Notes: a model not told the origin generated them from the sequence alone. 14,187 nucleotides of DNA from an uncultured Clostridium sp. (GCA_947643685.1 CANRXD010000008.1:1-14187), one strand, 5' to 3'. Positions 1-7,471 are shown, counted from the stretch's first letter. Program-made: numbers and translations.

Positions 1-45
1 GTGAAATTTTCCGAAGCCGTCAATGTGTAGTTCCAGTAATTTCAT
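1..45 (-). CDS. YhaN-like AAA ATPase, N-terminal fragment (runs off the window)
   Basis: Only the first 15 codons are present, reading MKLLELHIDGFGKFH. This matches the usual opening of YhaN/SbcC-like SMC-type ATPases (beta strand followed by GFGK-), nearer to YhaN than to classical SbcC. The start is the ATG at 45-43, seven bases after the stop of the nuclease gene upstream. The tail of that gene supplies an AGGAG 11 bases before the ATG. An ATG seven bases earlier is out of frame and closes after ten codons, so it is not the start. The family forms a DNA-end-processing complex with the neighbouring phosphoesterase. The identification rests on 15 residues plus gene order. Confidence 0.6.
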   Translation of the reverse strand, partial: MKLLELHIDGFGKFH

Positions 46-52
46 GGGGCAT

Positions 53-1123
53 TCAGCTCCTTTCGTCTTTTGTCATGAGCAGGGCGTGGATTCCATAATA
101 TAACGCCTTTTTTTCCAGAGAATTCATATCATCCTTCATTAAAGCCTGAATATAAAAGCCGATCATATCGCTGGGATGTTCAGCAAAGAGTCTGTGAAAA
201 TCGTACTGAGGCTCCGATTCATCCAGAATTTCCACAATGTTCCACTGACCTGCCAGAAAATCCAGATCGAATTCCGTATCAGGATCCCGCATACCGCGGA
301 TACGGAAACGGTAAATATTTGCTGCGCCGCGCTTACGGATTTCATCGGCAATGAGCTGGGAAAGTTCTGCGTTGGTAGTTGCAGGCGTAACATTGACAAC
401 TAACGGAATGTACTGGGCCTGGGACACGGCTTTAAATTCCAGGGAAGTTACCCGCCCTGTCAGATCGTCGATTTCCCCCGTAAAAAAACCGTGGGGACCT
501 GTCTCTGTCATGTCCAGAGGCTCCGGAGATCCCGGAAAGGCCATCCGGTTTTCCAAAAGGACAGCAGGTTTATGGATATGTCCCAGGGCAATATAGGAAA
601 ACGGGAATGCGGCCAGGGCGTTTTTATCGAAGGGCTGGTGTTTGGCATCGCCGCCGTGAAGCAGAAGAATTTTTATGCGCTTGCTGTCGGAAATGGAAAA
701 ACGGGTGGTTTTGTCCTCGGTAATTTCCGGCGTGTAATAGCTGTAACCGTAAATTTCAGTATTCAGATCTTCAAAATAAACAGAATCCAGCTCTTCCCCC
801 ATGAGAAAGGTGACGTTGGAACACCAGGTAAAACTTAAAAGGGCGGAGCTTTTACGGATTCTGTCGTGGTTTCCCGCAATGATGACTACCCGTGTGCCGG
901 GAATTGTGGAAAAGAGATAATTGACCTCCTTTAAATCCCTGGCCAGGGGCTGACGGTGGAACAGATCGCCCGCAATGAGAAGAAGATCTGCGTGGATTTC
1001 CCTGGCTTCTTCGACAATGGACTGAAAGGTAAGCCGTATGGCCTGTTCCCGTTTTTTACCCCAGGAACGGTCACTGTCAGGGACCATTCCCCAGTGGATA
1101 TCGGCGGTATGGATAAATTTCAT
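53..1123 (-). CDS. YhaO/SbcD-like metallophosphoesterase DNA nuclease
   Basis: A 356-residue calcineurin-like phosphoesterase of the SbcD/Mre11/YhaO group, which cleaves DNA ends together with an SMC-like ATPase in the cytoplasm. The motifs run in order: D8-I-H10 (HTADIH), G52-D53 (AGDLF), G84-N85-H86-D87 (GNHD), H156 (LLLHGGD) and G181-H182-I-H184 (GHIH). All expected metal ligands are present. The rest, about 200-356, is the less conserved cap and C-terminal region. An in-frame upstream ATG would add ten residues, but the ATG at 1123 is preferred. It has GGAGG seven bases upstream, and its product begins with the first beta strand MKFIHTADIH. The gene lies 77 bp downstream of asnS and 7 bp upstream of the YhaN-like gene, so it is probably in one transcript with both. 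YhaO is preferred over SbcD because of the partner's start. Confidence 0.88.
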   Translation of the reverse strand: MKFIHTADIHWGMVPDSDRSWGKKREQAIRLTFQSIVEEAREIHADLLLIAGDLFHRQPLARDLKEVNYLFSTIPGTRVVIIAGNHDRIRKSSALLSFTWCSNVTFLMGEELDSVYFEDLNTEIYGYSYYTPEITEDKTTRFSISDSKRIKILLLHGGDAKHQPFDKNALAAFPFSYIALGHIHKPAVLLENRMAFPGSPEPLDMTETGPHGFFTGEIDDLTGRVTSLEFKAVSQAQYIPLVVNVTPATTNAELSQLIADEIRKRGAANIYRFRIRGMRDPDTEFDLDFLAGQWNIVEILDESEPQYDFHRLFAEHPSDMIGFYIQALMKDDMNSLEKKALYYGIHALLMTKDERS

Positions 1124-1144
1124 GGGTAATCCTCCAATTTCAAA

Positions 1145-1172
1145 GGAGCGCATCAGCCGGTCTGTGCGCTCC
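1145..1172 (-). other. Hairpin between asnS and the YhaO-like gene
   Basis: GGAGCGC at 1145-1151 and GCGCTCC at 1166-1172 form a perfect 7-bp stem with an inner CAG/CTG extension (1154-1156 with 1162-1164). A smaller hairpin, CGGCC with a five-base loop and GGCCG, lies at about 1180-1194, just after the asnS stop. Neither is followed by a real U-run in the minus-strand transcript, so they are not convincing terminators. They may protect the asnS 3' end or cause partial termination before the nuclease gene. Confidence 0.4.
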
Positions 1173-1200
1173 CTCTGGACGGCCCAAAAGGCCGGTGCAA

Positions 1201-2592
1201 TTATAGTTCGCAGTTATTTACGGTACGCGGGAACGGGATAACGTCGCGGATGTTGCCCATGCCGGTCAGATACATCACACAGCGTTCAAAGCCCAGACCG
1301 AAACCGGAATGGCGGACGGAGCCGTATTTGCGGAGATCAAGGTAAAAGCCGTAATCTTCTTTTTTAAGGCCAAGTTCATCCATACGGGCTACCAGCTTAT
1401 CATAGCTGTCCTCTCTCTGGCTGCCGCCGATAATCTCGCCGATTCCCGGAACCAGACAGTCCATGGCGGCAACAGTCTTTCCATCTTCATTCTGTTTCAT
1501 ATAGAAAGCTTTGATTTCCTTCGGATAATCCGTCACAAATACTGGTTTTTTGAAGATCTGCTCCGTCAGATACCGCTCATGCTCAGTCTGAAGATCGCAG
1601 CCCCAGAATACCTTATAGTCAAATTCATCGTTGTGCTCCTCCAGGAGTTTAATGGCCTCCGTGTAGGTCACATGGCCAAACTCGGAATTTAATACGTGGT
1701 TTAAGCGGTCTAAAAGTCCCTTGTCCACAAACTGGTTGAAGAAATTCATCTCCGCGGGAGCATTTTCCAGAACATAACGGATTACATGCTTTAACATTCC
1801 CTCGGCGACGGCCATATTGTCATTTAAATCGGCGAATGCCATTTCCGGTTCAATCATCCAGAACTCGGCAGCGTGGCGGGTGGTATTGGAATTTTCGGCG
1901 CGGAAGGTAGGACCAAAGGTATAAATATTACGGAATGCCATTGCATAAGTTTCGCCGTTTAACTGGCCGCTTACAGTCAGGTTTGTGGGTTTTCCAAAGA
2001 AATCCTGAGCGAAATCCACGGAGCCATCCGCGTTTTTCGGGATGTTGTTCAGGTCCATAGTTGTCACCTGGAACATCTCTCCTGCACCCTCACAGTCGCT
2101 TCCTGTAATTAACGGAGTGTGCACGTAAACAAAGCCCTGCTCCTGAAAGTACTGATGGATCGCGTAGGCGATCAGGGAGCGAACCCGGAATACAGCCTGG
2201 AAGGTGTTGGTCCTGGGACGCAGATGGGAAATGGTCCGCAGGTATTCGAAGGTATGGCGCTTTTTCTGAAGCGGATAGTCGGCGTTTGAGGTTCCTTCCA
2301 CAATAACCTCCTCAGCCTGGATCTCAAAGGGCTGTTTTGCTTCCGGAGTTGCCACCAGGGTTCCCTTTACGATGATTGCGGCACCTACATTTAGTTTGGA
2401 AATTTCTGCAAAATTCTCCATAGTATCATGGTACACGATCTGGAGGGTATCAAAACAGGTTCCATCATTAAGTACGATGAAGCCGAAAGCTTTAGAATCA
2501 CGGATGCTGCGGATCCAGCCGCCTACACGGACTTCTGTGTTCAGATATTTTTCACGCTCATTAAAAAGCTCTTTTACTGTTGTCAGCTGCAT
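1201..2592 (-). CDS. asnS: Asparaginyl-tRNA synthetase
   Basis: A 463-residue cytoplasmic class II aminoacyl-tRNA synthetase that charges tRNA-Asn with asparagine using ATP. The N-terminal OB-fold anticodon-binding domain occupies about 15-100 ([14 protein letters not shown]). The catalytic domain follows: [17 protein letters not shown] from 158 (motif 1 region), FRAEN at 230-234 within motif 2, and GFGLGFER at 430-437 as motif 3, ending in [16 protein letters not shown] together with this motif 2 distinguishes it from AspRS. The length is normal for bacterial AsnRS. GGAGA lies seven bases before the ATG. A strong promoter sits 50 bp upstream and no T-box leader fits in that space, so expression looks constitutive. 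A YhaO-like nuclease gene follows on the same strand. Confidence 0.97.
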   Translation of the reverse strand: MQLTTVKELFNEREKYLNTEVRVGGWIRSIRDSKAFGFIVLNDGTCFDTLQIVYHDTMENFAEISKLNVGAAIIVKGTLVATPEAKQPFEIQAEEVIVEGTSNADYPLQKKRHTFEYLRTISHLRPRTNTFQAVFRVRSLIAYAIHQYFQEQGFVYVHTPLITGSDCEGAGEMFQVTTMDLNNIPKNADGSVDFAQDFFGKPTNLTVSGQLNGETYAMAFRNIYTFGPTFRAENSNTTRHAAEFWMIEPEMAFADLNDNMAVAEGMLKHVIRYVLENAPAEMNFFNQFVDKGLLDRLNHVLNSEFGHVTYTEAIKLLEEHNDEFDYKVFWGCDLQTEHERYLTEQIFKKPVFVTDYPKEIKAFYMKQNEDGKTVAAMDCLVPGIGEIIGGSQREDSYDKLVARMDELGLKKEDYGFYLDLRKYGSVRHSGFGLGFERCVMYLTGMGNIRDVIPFPRTVNNCEL

Positions 2593-2610
2593 TGTTTTTC
2601 TCCTTCTGTT

Positions 2611-2632
2611 TGCCTTTTTGGAAATAAAGGCA
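2611..2632 (-). other. Hairpin at the 5' end of the asnS mRNA
   Basis: TGCCTTT at 2611-2617 and AAAGGCA at 2626-2632 form a perfect 7-bp stem with an 8-base loop. The predicted transcription start is about 2635, so the hairpin would occupy the very 5' end of the transcript. It finishes about ten bases before the Shine-Dalgarno. A 5'-terminal stem like this often stabilises mRNA in Firmicutes, which is inference here. Confidence 0.45.
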
Positions 2633-2641
2633 GTTTATGTC

Positions 2642-2670
2642 AGTATATCGTATTTTAGCCGGAGATTCAA
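2642..2670 (-). promoter_or_regulatory. Sigma-A promoter of asnS
   Basis: On the minus strand, TTGAAT (2670-2665) and TATACT (2647-2642) are separated by exactly 17 bp, with four or five of six consensus matches in each box. The predicted start is near 2635, giving a leader of about 43 nt before the asnS ATG at 2592. Confidence 0.75.
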
Positions 2671-2683
2671 GGGGGTAAGAGGG

Positions 2684-3178
2684 TTATTTATCCAGTAAAT
2701 AGGAAGCGATTCCCTGCTCCAGTACATTCAGACAACTGTCCAGGGGGATAACGCCGCAGTAAATATTGCTTAGAGTAAAGCCCATGAACCGCTCCAGATG
2801 GTAGCGATCAAAAATATCCAGCTCACTTAAGGGAGAGGATGTCTCAATGGCCTGGTCCATGAGGCCGAACCACGGGTACAGTTCCAGAATATCATGCTCT
2901 TTGTAAATGGATTTATGCGGGGTTGCGCCGCCAAGGAGGGTGAATATGTAAGCCTGGTCAAAACCGGAGGCCCATTCAATATATCTTTCTGCTGCATGGG
3001 GCTCCTTACAGCCGTGAGGAATTGCCAGGGCTCCGCCTCCGAAAGTTCCTGTATTGGCCGGAAGATGGGAAAAACCCAGAAGACCGTTGATGGAACGGTG
3101 ACGCAGGTTTAAAAGCCCTGAAGCGTATGAGGTGGACACAATTTCCAGGGCTGTTTTTTCTTCAATGAAGTTGGTCAC
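2684..3178 (-). pseudogene. C-terminal remnant of an extracellular solute-binding protein (family 1 type)
   Basis: The open frame gives about 164 residues resembling the last 40 percent of a family 1 (sugar-type) ABC binding protein. It has a FIEEKTAL segment, GGALAIPHGCKEPHAAERYIEWASG (written here as its pattern: GG, then AIP, then an AERYIEW helix), and then a YPWF segment and a C-terminal helix of the type that closes these proteins. The frame extends upstream only to a stop near 3206-3208. It has no ATG, only a GTG at 3178 without a Shine-Dalgarno, and no signal peptide. The first roughly 250 residues expected for the family are absent. It is therefore most likely a truncated gene, although an independently translated short protein cannot be excluded. 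The missing end abuts the promoter region of the plus-strand cluster. Confidence 0.6.
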
Positions 3179-3226
3179 GTTGAAATCGCGGCGGCTACCC
3201 GGTTTTTATACTTCCTGCCGCCCAAT

Positions 3227-3253
3227 TTCCGACTTTCGAATACATACTATTCG
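3227..3253 (+). promoter_or_regulatory. Probable LysR-type operator upstream of the amidohydrolase gene
   Basis: TTCCG (3227-3231), N5, CGAAT (3237-3241), N7, ATTCG (3249-3253). The inner CGAAT-N7-ATTCG is a perfect dyad. The first two half-sites form an imperfect T-N11-A LysR box. The same three-part arrangement with identical spacing occurs at 5491-5517. No strong -35/-10 pair is evident downstream. TATTAT at 3258-3263 and TAAATT at 3288-3293 are candidate -10 boxes with poor -35 elements, as expected for an activator-dependent promoter. Confidence 0.6.
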
Positions 3254-3346
3254 CAATTATTATAGATGTGCAGCGGCGATTTATTGGTAAATTGAAAAAC
3301 CATATGGTAACATGTAATAAAGGATGAAAAGAAAGGAGACAATAAT

Positions 3347-4540
3347 ATGGACAACAAGAAACAGAAAATAGTAGAAACTGTGGAGGCCGCAAGAGAAGAT
3401 CTTCTGAAGCTCTCGAAGAACATACACGACAATCCGGAACTGGGCTTCGAAGAGTTCAAAGCAGTGGAGTTCATCAGTGAAACATTGGAAAAGCATGGTT
3501 TCTCTGTGGAAAAAGGGTATGGCGGCCTTCCCACATCCTTCCGCGCGGATGCAAAAGGAAATGGTGACGGGCCAACTGTGGCATTTCTGGCGGAATATGA
3601 TGCATTGAACGGGATCGGTCATGGCTGTGGCCATAATCTGATTGCCACCTGTGCAGTGGGAGCATTCCTGGGATTGTCTTCTTTACTGGACTCTGTTCCC
3701 GGACGGATCTGCATCATAGGAACGCCGGCTGAAGAGGGAGGAGCAGGGAAGGTAAAACTTCTGGCAAATGGAGCGTTTGATAATGTGGATTATGCGCTGA
3801 TGATGCATCCTTCGGGAGGAGGTTCCAATCTGGTGGGGCGCGGAGGCCGTGCAGCCTGCACCGTTAAAGTAAATTTCCGGGGAAAGGGTGCCCATTCTTC
3901 TGCACCACAGAATGGAATTAATGCACTGAGCGCTGTTATCAGCGTATTTAACCAGATTGACATGGCAAGACCCACCTTTGACCCCCAGGACAATATCAAT
4001 GGCATTATTTCTGATGGAGGAACCGCATCCAATATCATTCCGGCCTTTGCAAGCTGTGCGTTCTGTCTTCGTGCCGATACCATGAAGCGGATTGAGGATC
4101 TGATTCAGCTGATAAAAACATGCGTAGCCAATGCCGAAAGGCTTACAGGCGCGAAAGGAGAGGTCACATGGGACGATATTTCGGCAGAGAGATATCCCAG
4201 CAAGCCCATTTGCAAGGCATTTAAGGATAACATGCATGAGCTTGGGATTGAGATGACATGGCCGGATCCTAAAAAGCAGTATGGTTCTTCTGATATCGGA
4301 AATGTATCCATTAAGATTCCGGCAATTCATGATTATCTGTCAATTACGGATGATGCGTCCATACAGGCACATACAGTGGAATATACAGAAGCTGCCGCTT
4401 CGCCCGAAGCGCAGGAGGTATGCCTTAAAGGAGCCAAGGGACTTGCGATGACGGGGTATGATATTTTGTCAGATCCGGAGTTCCAGAAGGAAATCAGGGA
4501 ATACCATGACAGGCAGATTCCGGAATTTTATAAGAAATGA
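3347..4540 (+). CDS. M20D-family amidohydrolase / metallopeptidase (AbgB/PM20D2-like)
   Basis: A 397-residue cytosolic di-metal hydrolase of the M20D group, which cleaves amide bonds in N-acyl amino acids, aminobenzoyl-glutamate or unusual dipeptides. The family opening is LSKNIHDNPELGFEE near 22-36. AEYDAL at 82-87 is followed by GHGCGHN at 91-97, giving ligands C94 and H96. E129-E130 (GTPAEEGG), H154 and H342 (AHTVEYTEAA) complete the site. The lid domain lies at about 165-285, with GKGAHSSAP marking its start. No signal peptide is visible. AAAGGAG lies eight bases before the ATG. The LysR gene follows after 50 bp with no terminator, so the two are probably co-transcribed. EYDALxGIGHGCGHN recalls AbgB and PM20D2 more than hippurate hydrolases, but the substrate cannot be assigned. 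The upstream operator matches that of the transporter unit. Confidence 0.88.
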   Translation: MDNKKQKIVETVEAAREDLLKLSKNIHDNPELGFEEFKAVEFISETLEKHGFSVEKGYGGLPTSFRADAKGNGDGPTVAFLAEYDALNGIGHGCGHNLIATCAVGAFLGLSSLLDSVPGRICIIGTPAEEGGAGKVKLLANGAFDNVDYALMMHPSGGGSNLVGRGGRAACTVKVNFRGKGAHSSAPQNGINALSAVISVFNQIDMARPTFDPQDNINGIISDGGTASNIIPAFASCAFCLRADTMKRIEDLIQLIKTCVANAERLTGAKGEVTWDDISAERYPSKPICKAFKDNMHELGIEMTWPDPKKQYGSSDIGNVSIKIPAIHDYLSITDDASIQAHTVEYTEAAASPEAQEVCLKGAKGLAMTGYDILSDPEFQKEIREYHDRQIPEFYKK

Positions 4541-4590
4541 TACCTGCATCAGCAGGCATGTCTGTTTCGTGACAGCATGGGAGGACGGCA

Positions 4591-5478
4591 ATGGAATTTT
4601 ATCAGTTAAGATACTTTGCCCGTGCGGCAAAATATGAGAATATTTCTATGGCAGCACAGGAGCTGCATGTGACTCAGCCGTCAATCAGTAAAGCAATAAA
4701 GGCACTGGAGCAGGAAATAGGCGTTGACCTTATGAAGAAGAACGGGAAATACTGCGCTCTGACCCATGAGGGGCGCCTGCTTCAGGCAAAGGTTCTGCCG
4801 ATATTGTCTGCAATAGAGGATATCCCCAGGGAGATGCAGATCGGTAAAACACGGCAGTGGATAAGACTGAATGCCCTTTCAGCGGGACTTCTGATTCCGG
4901 AGCTGATCCGGAAATTTCATGAAGTGCACCCGGAGATTTCTTTTAATGTGATGGAAAGAAGAGAGGCTATTGGCTGGGATGTCTGTATCCGGAGTACGCT
5001 GCCGCAAAATTTTTTTAACAACTCTGTAAAGCTCATGGATGAAAAACTGCTTCTGGCATGCAAAAAGGATTCGCCGCTGGCAAAAAAAGAGATTGTTACG
5101 CTGGATGATCTTCGAAATGAGGACTTTATTGAGCTGAAAGCGGGCGGCAGTATCCGCCTGATTTCCGATAAGAAATTCAAGGAAATGGGATTTATTCCCC
5201 AGGTGGCATTCGAATGTGAAAATTTTTATATTCTGAAACGAATGGTGAAAGAGGGGCTCGGTGTCGCAGTCTGGCCCCAGTATTCCTGGAGAGAGCAGAT
5301 TGAAGGAACCAGTGATCTGGATGAGGTGTGCTTAAAACCCATTGATATACCGGATTTTTGCAGAAGTGTATACCTTATTCGCCCAAAAGATTTGAAATTA
5401 TTGCCGGAAGTGGAAGAATTTATTAAATTTACCATGGAATATTTTTCTACTGTCAAAGAATTATCGATCTATTCCTGA
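4591..5478 (+). CDS. LysR-family transcriptional regulator
   Basis: A 295-residue LTTR of standard length. The winged helix-turn-helix covers residues 1-60, with the recognition segment at 18-37 (ISMAAQELHVTQPSISKAIK), followed by the linker helix. The effector-binding periplasmic-binding-like domain runs from about 88 to 290 (LNALSAGLLIPELIRKFHEVHP onward as pattern LNAL then ELI and FHEV). GGGAGG lies six bases before the ATG. It sits directly downstream of the amidohydrolase and upstream of the transporter operon, both preceded by the same CGAAT-N7-ATTCG dyad, so it is the obvious candidate to control both units and itself. LTTRs bind T-N11-A boxes and usually activate in response to a small ligand, here presumably the imported compound or a breakdown product. 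Confidence 0.92.
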   Translation: MEFYQLRYFARAAKYENISMAAQELHVTQPSISKAIKALEQEIGVDLMKKNGKYCALTHEGRLLQAKVLPILSAIEDIPREMQIGKTRQWIRLNALSAGLLIPELIRKFHEVHPEISFNVMERREAIGWDVCIRSTLPQNFFNNSVKLMDEKLLLACKKDSPLAKKEIVTLDDLRNEDFIELKAGGSIRLISDKKFKEMGFIPQVAFECENFYILKRMVKEGLGVAVWPQYSWREQIEGTSDLDEVCLKPIDIPDFCRSVYLIRPKDLKLLPEVEEFIKFTMEYFSTVKELSIYS

Positions 5479-5490
5479 TGGTGAGAAAAT

Positions 5491-5517
5491 ATTCGAGACA
5501 CGAATGGATTATATTCG
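5491..5517 (+). promoter_or_regulatory. Probable LysR-type operator upstream of the transporter operon
   Basis: ATTCG (5491-5495), N5, CGAAT (5501-5505), N7, ATTCG (5513-5517). The first pair is a perfect 15-bp T-N11-A dyad centred at 5498, about 65 bp upstream of the predicted transcription start near 5563. This is the classic LTTR recognition-site position. The third half-site, 22 bp from the first, would belong to the activation site next to the -35 box. The same layout is found at 3227-3253. Confidence 0.7.
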
Positions 5518-5526
5518 TAAGAATGA

Positions 5527-5556
5527 TTGGACACTTAAGAGTTTTGCGATTATAAT
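5527..5556 (+). promoter_or_regulatory. Promoter of the binding-protein / transporter operon
   Basis: TTGGAC at 5527-5532 and a perfect TATAAT at 5551-5556 are separated by 18 bp. Transcription would start near 5563, a few bases before the structured leader. The operator dyads lie directly upstream of the -35 box, consistent with activation by the LysR protein. Confidence 0.72.
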
Positions 5557-5567
5557 AGTACCAATAG

Positions 5568-5644
5568 AAAGCGCTTCTTTTTAAGAACTGAACCATAAAA
5601 TGGTCGGGGTGTGCAGACACCTCTCTTAAAAAGGGGCGCTTTTT
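5568..5644 (+). promoter_or_regulatory. Structured leader RNA: three-way junction closed by a 19-bp stem, terminator-like
   Basis: Bases 5568-5586 pair continuously with 5624-5642 (19 bp, of which two are G-U). Inside are a hairpin ACCAT/ATGGT with an AAA loop (5592-5604) and a hairpin of 7 bp with loop GCAG (5606-5623). The junction strands are ACTGA (5587-5591) and a single C (5605). The closing stem has a GCGC base and runs into TTTTT at 5640-5644, so it could act as a terminator or attenuator. The CCUCUCUU at 5620-5627, within the structure, is also complementary (one bulge) to the Shine-Dalgarno region at 5675-5683. It does not match any riboswitch class I recognise. Alternatively it is simply the terminator of the LysR unit. 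Confidence 0.6.
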
Positions 5645-5690
5645 GCAGTTTTGCTATATTGCATTAAAAACTAAAAGAGGAGGAACAAGT

Positions 5691-7343
5691 ATGACAAAGA
5701 AAATGTACCGTATGGCAGCCATCCTGATGGCCGCAGCAATGATGGCAGGCACGCTGGCGGGATGTTCCGGCGGCGGTGACCAAAGCCAGACGACTGCACA
5801 GGCAGAAGCCGGAAGCACAGCAGCGGCTTCAAAGGAGACCGCAGGCGGAGCAGCTGAAACGAAAGGCGGAGCAGCCGGGACAGCGGATGGGACGATCAAT
5901 GCAGCGACCCCGCCGGAAGGAATGGCCTTAAAGGAAGATATTGTAATCGGTATGAAATCCAAGCACACCACCATCGACCAGATGGAAGCCAGCAATACCC
6001 AGCATAACTATATGTGGCGTATGATTTATGATACCCTGGTGCATTTCAACAATGCCACCGGAGAGGTTGAGCCGCAGCTGGCAACCGAGTGGTCCACAGA
6101 GGATGGAGGAAAAACATATATCTTTAAGTTAAGAGACGGTGTTAAGTTCCACAACGGTGAGGCTTTAAAGGCATCTGACGTTGTATTTACTTTTAACAGA
6201 ATGGAAGGCACCACATCATGTAATGGACTGTTCCTGAAAGTGGAAAGTGTAGAAGCAGTTGATGATCTTACAGTAAAGATGGTTCTTGTTGACCCCAATC
6301 TGGACTGGCCTTATATGATGACTCTTCCCACTTCCTGTATTCAGAACGAAAAGGCAGTCACGGATGATCCGACGGACGGACCGGCAGTAGGTACAGGCCC
6401 ATGGATGGTTGATTCGTATGAGTTTGGTAACTATACAAAGTTAGTTGCTTTTGAGGATAGCTGGAGGGGAGCTCCCAATGCCAAGACCTTTACCTTCCGT
6501 TATATTCCGGAAGATTCTGCACGTCTGATTGCTTTACAGAACGGAGAAGTTGATATCTGTGCAGAACCGGCAACGATTGAACTTGGCACCATCGAAGATG
6601 ATCCGAATCTTGATCTGGTTCAGTATGACGGCGGCTCTCTTACTTACATGGCATTTAATACACAGAAAGAGCCGGCCAACAATGAAGATCTGAGAAAGGC
6701 AGTTGCATATGCCATCGACCTGGATACCATCATTGCAGTTGCAGCAGAGGGTCATGGCAGAAAAGCCACTTCTTTCTGGGGCTGGAGCGAGTACGGTTAC
6801 GTTGACCTTGGCGGCTATGAAAGAGACCCTGAAAAGGCAAAAGAATATCTTGCAAAAGCTTATCCCAGCGGAGGTGCGACTCTGGATATTTCTGTCAGCG
6901 GTGCAGAACGTAAAACCATTGCGGAGCTTATGCAGAGCCAGTTAAAGGAAATCGGGCTTACAGTGAACATCGTCGAGCTTGACTCCGCAGGAATCAGTAC
7001 AACCACCACCAACGGTGAACATCAGTCCTGTATTTATGGTATGGGCTTTAATATCTTTGGCGACGACGCAAGACGTATTTTACAGCCAGGTTCCGCAGTA
7101 AATAAGGCACATTATGACAGCAGCGAGGTAATGGACCTTCTTGACAAGGCTGTTTGTGAGCAGGATGAAACACAGAGAAAGGAATACTATAAGCAGATTC
7201 AGGAAAATGTTTATGAGCATGTTCCGTACATCCCGCTTTACTTTGCAGACGGCTTTATTGGTGTAAAGAAAGGTACCGGAGGAATCGACATTTATCCGAC
7301 CAGCCACCACGATTATTCCAACATTTTTGTTCCGGCTGAATAA
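5691..7343 (+). CDS. Peptide ABC transporter substrate-binding lipoprotein (SBP family 5)
   Basis: A 550-residue extracytoplasmic binding protein of the DppA/OppA/NikA family that delivers oligopeptides or similar ligands to the permeases. Residues 1-24 are a lipoprotein signal peptide with lipobox LAGC and the lipidated C25. An Ala/Gly/Thr-rich flexible tether follows to about residue 70. The family signature lies near 125-160 (ATEWSTEDGGKTY, then LRDGVKFHNGEAL, then ASDVVFTFNRM). The C-terminal lobe ends with the expected YIPLYF segment. A longer frame starts at 5643, but the ATG at 5691 is chosen because GAGGAGG lies seven bases upstream and the signal peptide begins there. It is the first gene of the transporter unit, behind an operator, promoter and structured leader. 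The ligand cannot be assigned, since family 5 proteins also bind nickel, heme and opines. Confidence 0.93.
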   Translation: MTKKMYRMAAILMAAAMMAGTLAGCSGGGDQSQTTAQAEAGSTAAASKETAGGAAETKGGAAGTADGTINAATPPEGMALKEDIVIGMKSKHTTIDQMEASNTQHNYMWRMIYDTLVHFNNATGEVEPQLATEWSTEDGGKTYIFKLRDGVKFHNGEALKASDVVFTFNRMEGTTSCNGLFLKVESVEAVDDLTVKMVLVDPNLDWPYMMTLPTSCIQNEKAVTDDPTDGPAVGTGPWMVDSYEFGNYTKLVAFEDSWRGAPNAKTFTFRYIPEDSARLIALQNGEVDICAEPATIELGTIEDDPNLDLVQYDGGSLTYMAFNTQKEPANNEDLRKAVAYAIDLDTIIAVAAEGHGRKATSFWGWSEYGYVDLGGYERDPEKAKEYLAKAYPSGGATLDISVSGAERKTIAELMQSQLKEIGLTVNIVELDSAGISTTTTNGEHQSCIYGMGFNIFGDDARRILQPGSAVNKAHYDSSEVMDLLDKAVCEQDETQRKEYYKQIQENVYEHVPYIPLYFADGFIGVKKGTGGIDIYPTSHHDYSNIFVPAE

Positions 7344-7398
7344 GGGATACCTTATCGCGCAGCGTCCATTCCGGAGGAATATGCGTTGCGGTATGCCC
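7344..7398 (+). other. Imperfect hairpin after the binding-protein gene
   Basis: CGCAGCG (7358-7364) pairs with CGTTGCG (7384-7390), and ATTCC (7368-7372) with GGAAT (7376-7380) around a GGA loop. GGGATACC (7344-7351) can pair with GGTATGCCC (7390-7398) with one bulge to lengthen the base. It starts right after the TAA and probably protects the 3' end of the binding-protein transcript. Confidence 0.45.
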
Positions 7399-7434
7399 GG
7401 ATGGGTATGACATAAGACGCCGTCCTGGCGGAGG

Positions 7435-7471
7435 GGGGAGCGGCACTGAAAATGTGTCAGCTCCCCTTTTT
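7435..7471 (+). terminator. Intrinsic terminator inside the transporter operon
   Basis: GGGGAGC (7435-7441) pairs perfectly with GCTCCCC (7460-7466). An inner GGCAC/GTGTC extension and a bulged A give a near-continuous 12-bp stem over a 7-base loop, and TTTTT follows at 7467-7471. It lies between the binding-protein and permease genes with no promoter seen downstream, so partial read-through would be needed to express the rest of the operon. Confidence 0.78.

Noticed and set aside
2593..2683. T-box riboswitch upstream of asnS
   Set aside because: Only about 43 nt of leader lie between the predicted start and the ATG, with no T-box sequence or terminator.
3299..3308. Perfect 10-bp palindrome ACCATATGGT before the amidohydrolase gene
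   Set aside because: It is short and AT-rich, with no second matching palindrome. The ACCAT/ATGGT hairpin at 5592-5604 differs in spacing, so the resemblance is probably chance.
3683..4330. 215-codon minus-strand frame opposite the amidohydrolase gene
   Set aside because: It lies wholly inside a well-supported M20D gene, has no recognisable domain or ribosome binding site, and looks like an antisense shadow.
4541..4590. Small hairpin CCTGC/GCAGG after the amidohydrolase stop as a terminator
   Set aside because: The stem is only 5 bp with no U-run, and the LysR ribosome site follows at once, so read-through is expected.
5586..5644. Hammerhead-type ribozyme or purine riboswitch in the three-way junction leader
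   Set aside because: CUGA is present in one junction strand, but the remaining hammerhead core (GA and GAAA) is missing. The conserved purine-riboswitch junction and loop-loop bases are also absent.
7381..7410. Ten-codon frame with a GGAGG just upstream, between the binding-protein and permease genes
   Set aside because: The spacing from GGAGG to ATG is only three bases, both lie inside a hairpin, and the encoded peptide shows no biased composition that would suggest a leader peptide.
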